The translations under genes and the position numbers were made by a program. DNA of 44,084 nucleotides from Campylobacter concisus (lineage in GTDB: Bacteria > Campylobacterota > Campylobacteria > Campylobacterales > Campylobacteraceae). Positions 41,454 to 44,084 of this stretch are shown in pieces. The notes under the pieces were generated by a model. It had not been told where the DNA came from, ran no database searches, and saw only the letters and a program-made list of their open reading frames with translations. The first letter of the stretch is position 1. Each line of letters starts with the position of its first letter. The DNA is taken from the NCBI RefSeq assembly GCF_015230015.1, contig NZ_JAAKZC010000018.1:1-44084 (forward strand), read 5' to 3'.

Positions 41454-41709
41454 GATACTTATCTTTTAAACTAGCAAAAACGTCTTTTGCTTCTAGCATC
41501 TTTGTATCTGCTGTTATCTTGGCTTCAGATGATGCGATGGCGCTATCTATATCGGCTGTGGCTACTAGCTTATCGTATGTCTTTATGCTCATCACAACCA
41601 AGTCTCCATAGCCATTTTTAGTTACAAATATTGGTTCATCCTTGCTATTGCATAGCTGTGAAATTTCATTTGTGTTTCTAAGCTCTTTTATAGGTACTAT
41701 TTGAGGCAT
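41446..41709 (-). CDS. Phd/YefM-type antitoxin
   Basis: The product is 87 residues. The start PQIVPIKELRNTNEISQLCN and PIFVTKNGYGDLVVMSIKTY are typical of Phd/YefM antitoxins; the C-terminal helix (KMLEAKDVFASLKDKY) would bind the toxin. It is the first gene of the TA operon, upstream of and overlapping the toxin gene. It differs in sequence from the antitoxin of island 1. Confidence 0.85.
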   Translation of the reverse strand: MPQIVPIKELRNTNEISQLCNSKDEPIFVTKNGYGDLVVMSIKTYDKLVATADIDSAIASSEAKITADTKMLEAKDVFASLKDKYLE

Positions 41710-41784
41710 ATGCTATTTCCTTTTAATAATATGACATGATTATAGCATAATTATGATATAAATTTAGATGGCTTGTCCAAATTT

Positions 41785-43719
41785 CTAATAGCACACCATT
41801 TCAACTTTTGCCTTTAATACACTAGCATTTATATTTGTAGCATATGTTCCAAGTAAAATTTTATACTGCTTCTCGTGCCCTACTATTTGAGCTATGATAT
41901 TTGGCTCTACTTCTTGTTGGACAAGCGTATCTATAAAATAGTGCCTAAACGAGTAAAAAGTCTTTTGTTTATCGCTGCTTATTAGCTTTCGTTGTATTTG
42001 TGATCTAAAAATTTCTGAAAAGTCTTTATTGCTTACTTTAAAGATGCTTTTATTTGCACTAGCTCTTTGTTTTACAAACTCCATTAGACCAAGCTCTATT
42101 AACTTACTATGCACTGGCACAAGTCTTATGGAATTTATATTTTTGGTGCTCTTGCCATCATCTCTATTTACACTAAAGCAAAGTATGTTATTGTGTTGCA
42201 CGATATCACGTGCTCTTAGCTGAACTATTTCGTTTATCCTCATGCCACTATATGCTGCTATCATGGTTATATAGTATAGATCATTTGCGCTTATGCGATT
42301 GCTTGGCGACTTGTTGGTCTCTTTAAAATTTTGGACTATTTTAAAGATAGCATTAGCCTCTTCCTTGCTATAAGGTAGCACCTTGCGCTCCATTGGATTT
42401 ATCTCTACTTTTACGTTTAGGTCATTTACGATGCTCTTACTTATGTAGTCACTGTTATAGCAATACTTAAAGAACTGCACTACTCTTATCATATATTTTT
42501 GTATGGTTACTTGTGATAATTTGGCATCATTTTTGCCTATGCGTATTATCTGCTCTAAGCTTTTGTCTTTATATTTGGCTTTTTGGTTTAGCTTGGTTGG
42601 TATGAGGACTAAAGTATTTCTAAATTTAAGTAGATCATCTCGTGATATGGTTGTGATATCCTTGCTTGGATGAAAAAATTTAAATAATATATTGCCTACA
42701 ATATTTACCAGGTCCATAGTGCTACTTGACCACTTTTGGCTAACGCTAGTGTTAGCCGTAAAATTTTCAAATGCTGTTTTTAGTGTGATGATCTCCCTAC
42801 TCTCTACCTTTCTTTGACTAGTAGAGCATGGCACTATCTCGTATTCTTGGACTGCCTCATCATTTAAGCTGCCCACAGCAAAGCTACTATCTCCCACTTT
42901 TATGCGCTTGCCTATTAGATGGCTATCACTAGTTAGTATCTGTTCTACACTTCTATCATCACCTTTTATTTTTACTAACTTAAGAGGAGTGTTAAGTCCG
43001 TATTGTTGCTCGGCAGTTGCCATTATGGCATGTGAGAAATTTTTAGCTAGACTTTTAACATCTTCTTTTTTAAGAGGTAGCCCATTCGCTTCATCTAGAG
43101 CGTTGATATTATCTTGAAAACTCTCTATATCATTTGGCTCAAAGATATAACTTCCATCTTGTTTGCTTAAGAATTTAAGTCTTTTAGACACAAGGTTTGC
43201 GCTCTTGTCAAGCTTTGATATTAGGTAGTTTAGGGACAATATATGTTTTTCAAGCAGGGTTTGAGCTATGCTTGCTTTATCATCTTGGTTTATGGCTTTA
43301 TCTAGACTATTAGATAAAATTTTAGCCATGCTATTTAAAGTCTCATTACTTTTATTAAGTAAATCAGGAAAGGTATTATCTTTTAAAGCCTCTTTAAAAT
43401 GCTTATTTAGCGCATCTGCAAAGTCAATATCTATCTTTTTATCATAAAGTGAATGCTCTTTTATGCTCTTATCGATCTTTGCCTGCATAAAGCTATCGAC
43501 TAACGAATCTATAATTCCCTGATTTAGCTTCATATCAACTGCCTTTGTTATGAGATAGATATATCTATCATAAATTCTAGCAGATTTTCTGGCTTTTAAT
43601 AAGGAATAAGTCCCCAAGGAGAAAGATAGCTCTCTTGAGCACTTTAAGACTTTTCTTGCGTTTGGTGCGATGACGCTTCGGTAGTAATAAACTCCATTGC
43701 GGTTTTTTAGATGTACCAT
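41785..43719 (-). CDS. Tyrosine recombinase (integrase) of island 2
   Basis: The product is 644 residues. ATG 43719 (MVHLKNRNGVYYYRSVIAPN) is chosen because it aligns with the start of the island-1 integrase; an ATG at 43737 would add six unmatched residues. Catalytic elements: AAYSGMRINEIVQ (Arg), FYSFRHYFIDTLVQQ (Arg box), GHEKQYKILLGTYA (Tyr). The C-terminal half is highly similar to the 19496-21457 protein, the N-terminal half less so. Its start lies about 105 bases from the second tRNA-Met fragment, mirroring island 1. It should integrate and excise the 22.3-kb segment between the two att copies. Confidence 0.9.
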   Translation of the reverse strand: MVHLKNRNGVYYYRSVIAPNARKVLKCSRELSFSLGTYSLLKARKSARIYDRYIYLITKAVDMKLNQGIIDSLVDSFMQAKIDKSIKEHSLYDKKIDIDFADALNKHFKEALKDNTFPDLLNKSNETLNSMAKILSNSLDKAINQDDKASIAQTLLEKHILSLNYLISKLDKSANLVSKRLKFLSKQDGSYIFEPNDIESFQDNINALDEANGLPLKKEDVKSLAKNFSHAIMATAEQQYGLNTPLKLVKIKGDDRSVEQILTSDSHLIGKRIKVGDSSFAVGSLNDEAVQEYEIVPCSTSQRKVESREIITLKTAFENFTANTSVSQKWSSSTMDLVNIVGNILFKFFHPSKDITTISRDDLLKFRNTLVLIPTKLNQKAKYKDKSLEQIIRIGKNDAKLSQVTIQKYMIRVVQFFKYCYNSDYISKSIVNDLNVKVEINPMERKVLPYSKEEANAIFKIVQNFKETNKSPSNRISANDLYYITMIAAYSGMRINEIVQLRARDIVQHNNILCFSVNRDDGKSTKNINSIRLVPVHSKLIELGLMEFVKQRASANKSIFKVSNKDFSEIFRSQIQRKLISSDKQKTFYSFRHYFIDTLVQQEVEPNIIAQIVGHEKQYKILLGTYATNINASVLKAKVEMVCY

Positions 43720-43728
43720 GGATTTATA

Positions 43729-43749
43729 GTGGAACAAAAGTGGGACACT
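43729..43749 (+). other. Candidate integrase arm-type sites
   Basis: GTGGAACAAA (43729-43738) and GTGGGACACT (43740-43749) repeat the motif pair found at 21677-21707 at the other end of island 2. Confidence 0.4.
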
Positions 43750-43823
43750 TGGCTAGTGCTTATTGGGAAAAGTTGTTTGTAATGGCGATGTAGCAAGGCC
43801 TTAAGCGATATTTAAAAATTTAT

Positions 43824-43871
43824 CTCATAAGCCGGAGGTCGGGAGTTCAAGTCTCCCCCGTGACACCATAA
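43824..43871 (+). other. Attachment site: 3' part of a tRNA-Met(CAU) gene, copy 2
   Basis: These 48 bases are identical to 21563-21610, from the anticodon loop CTCATAA to ACCATAA. The sequence upstream of the core differs from copy 1 and lacks the 5' half of a tRNA. It marks the right boundary of island 2. The remaining 213 bases to the window end are AT-rich and show no gene. Confidence 0.85.
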
Positions 43872-44084
43872 ATACCTAAACTACGATGTTTCTACAATAT
43901 TATATTGCAGTCACCTTTCATAAAATATAGCTTAATGTTTGTAGCAAAATAAAATTTTATGTAGCAAATTTTTAAGCTTGCAGTAATTTTAGCATGTTTT
44001 TTGTAAAAATTTTAAAATTTTACTAAGACATCAAAAGCCATGTGAGCTTGTGCGGAAATTATAAAAAGCCAACTTGTTATATAT

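Overview
The window reads as an AT-rich Campylobacter chromosome, probably one of the oral, non-jejuni species of the C. concisus type. This rests on base composition, the epsilonproteobacterial sensor kinase, OprD-like porin and NapC-type cytochrome, and Campylobacter-style mobilisation and integrase genes. Most of it is accessory DNA: two tandem islands, each ending with an integrase gene followed by a 48-bp copy of the 3' part of a tRNA-Met(CAU) gene (21563-21610 and 43824-43871).

Island 1 (from before the window to 21610) carries a family of duplicated gene pairs (2284-7253 plus a split copy) and a large EF-hand protein. Two of these genes have good sigma-28 (FliA) promoters, which suggests flagellum-linked, possibly flagellum-secreted proteins. 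One gene of the third pair is cut in two by a 7.7-kb element of Firmicutes (Tn4451/TnpX-like) type at 8222-15909. Its recombinase, DUF3847 gene, replisome organiser and DnaC-like ATPase are all broken and its relaxase is missing. Its SsoII/Ecl18kI-type restriction-modification pair is intact, down to the catalytic residues and the 15-bp operator. A ColE1-type mobilisation block follows, with mobB and mobD nested in another frame inside the relaxase gene, then a toxin-antitoxin pair with a nonsense mutation in the toxin, integrase 1 and att.

Island 2 (21611-43871, 22.3 kb) carries metabolic cargo. A nearly gap-free operon (21928-31792, plus a rhodanese at 31827) encodes a YdjY protein, two TVP38/TMEM64 (YdjX/YdjZ-like) membrane proteins, a double rhodanese lipoprotein (compare YnjE), an ArsS-family radical SAM enzyme, the two 'rSAM/selenodomain-associated' transferases (one fused to a kinase-like domain), an Fe-S CCG-domain protein, a C_GCAxxG_C_C protein, a sodium:solute symporter and a degenerate metallophosphoesterase. 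No arsM is present, so the product is unknown. A two-component system then diverges from an OprD-like porin, a Tat-exported flavoprotein reductase and a pentahaem NapC/NrfH-type quinol dehydrogenase, which together look like a respiratory reductase module. The right end holds a MobV-type relaxase, paired palindromes with a 19-bp iteron array (a plasmid-like origin candidate), a ParE/Phd-type TA pair, integrase 2 and the second att.

The two islands share the plan cargo - mob - TA - integrase - att, which suggests related mobilisable islands stacked in one tRNA-Met site.
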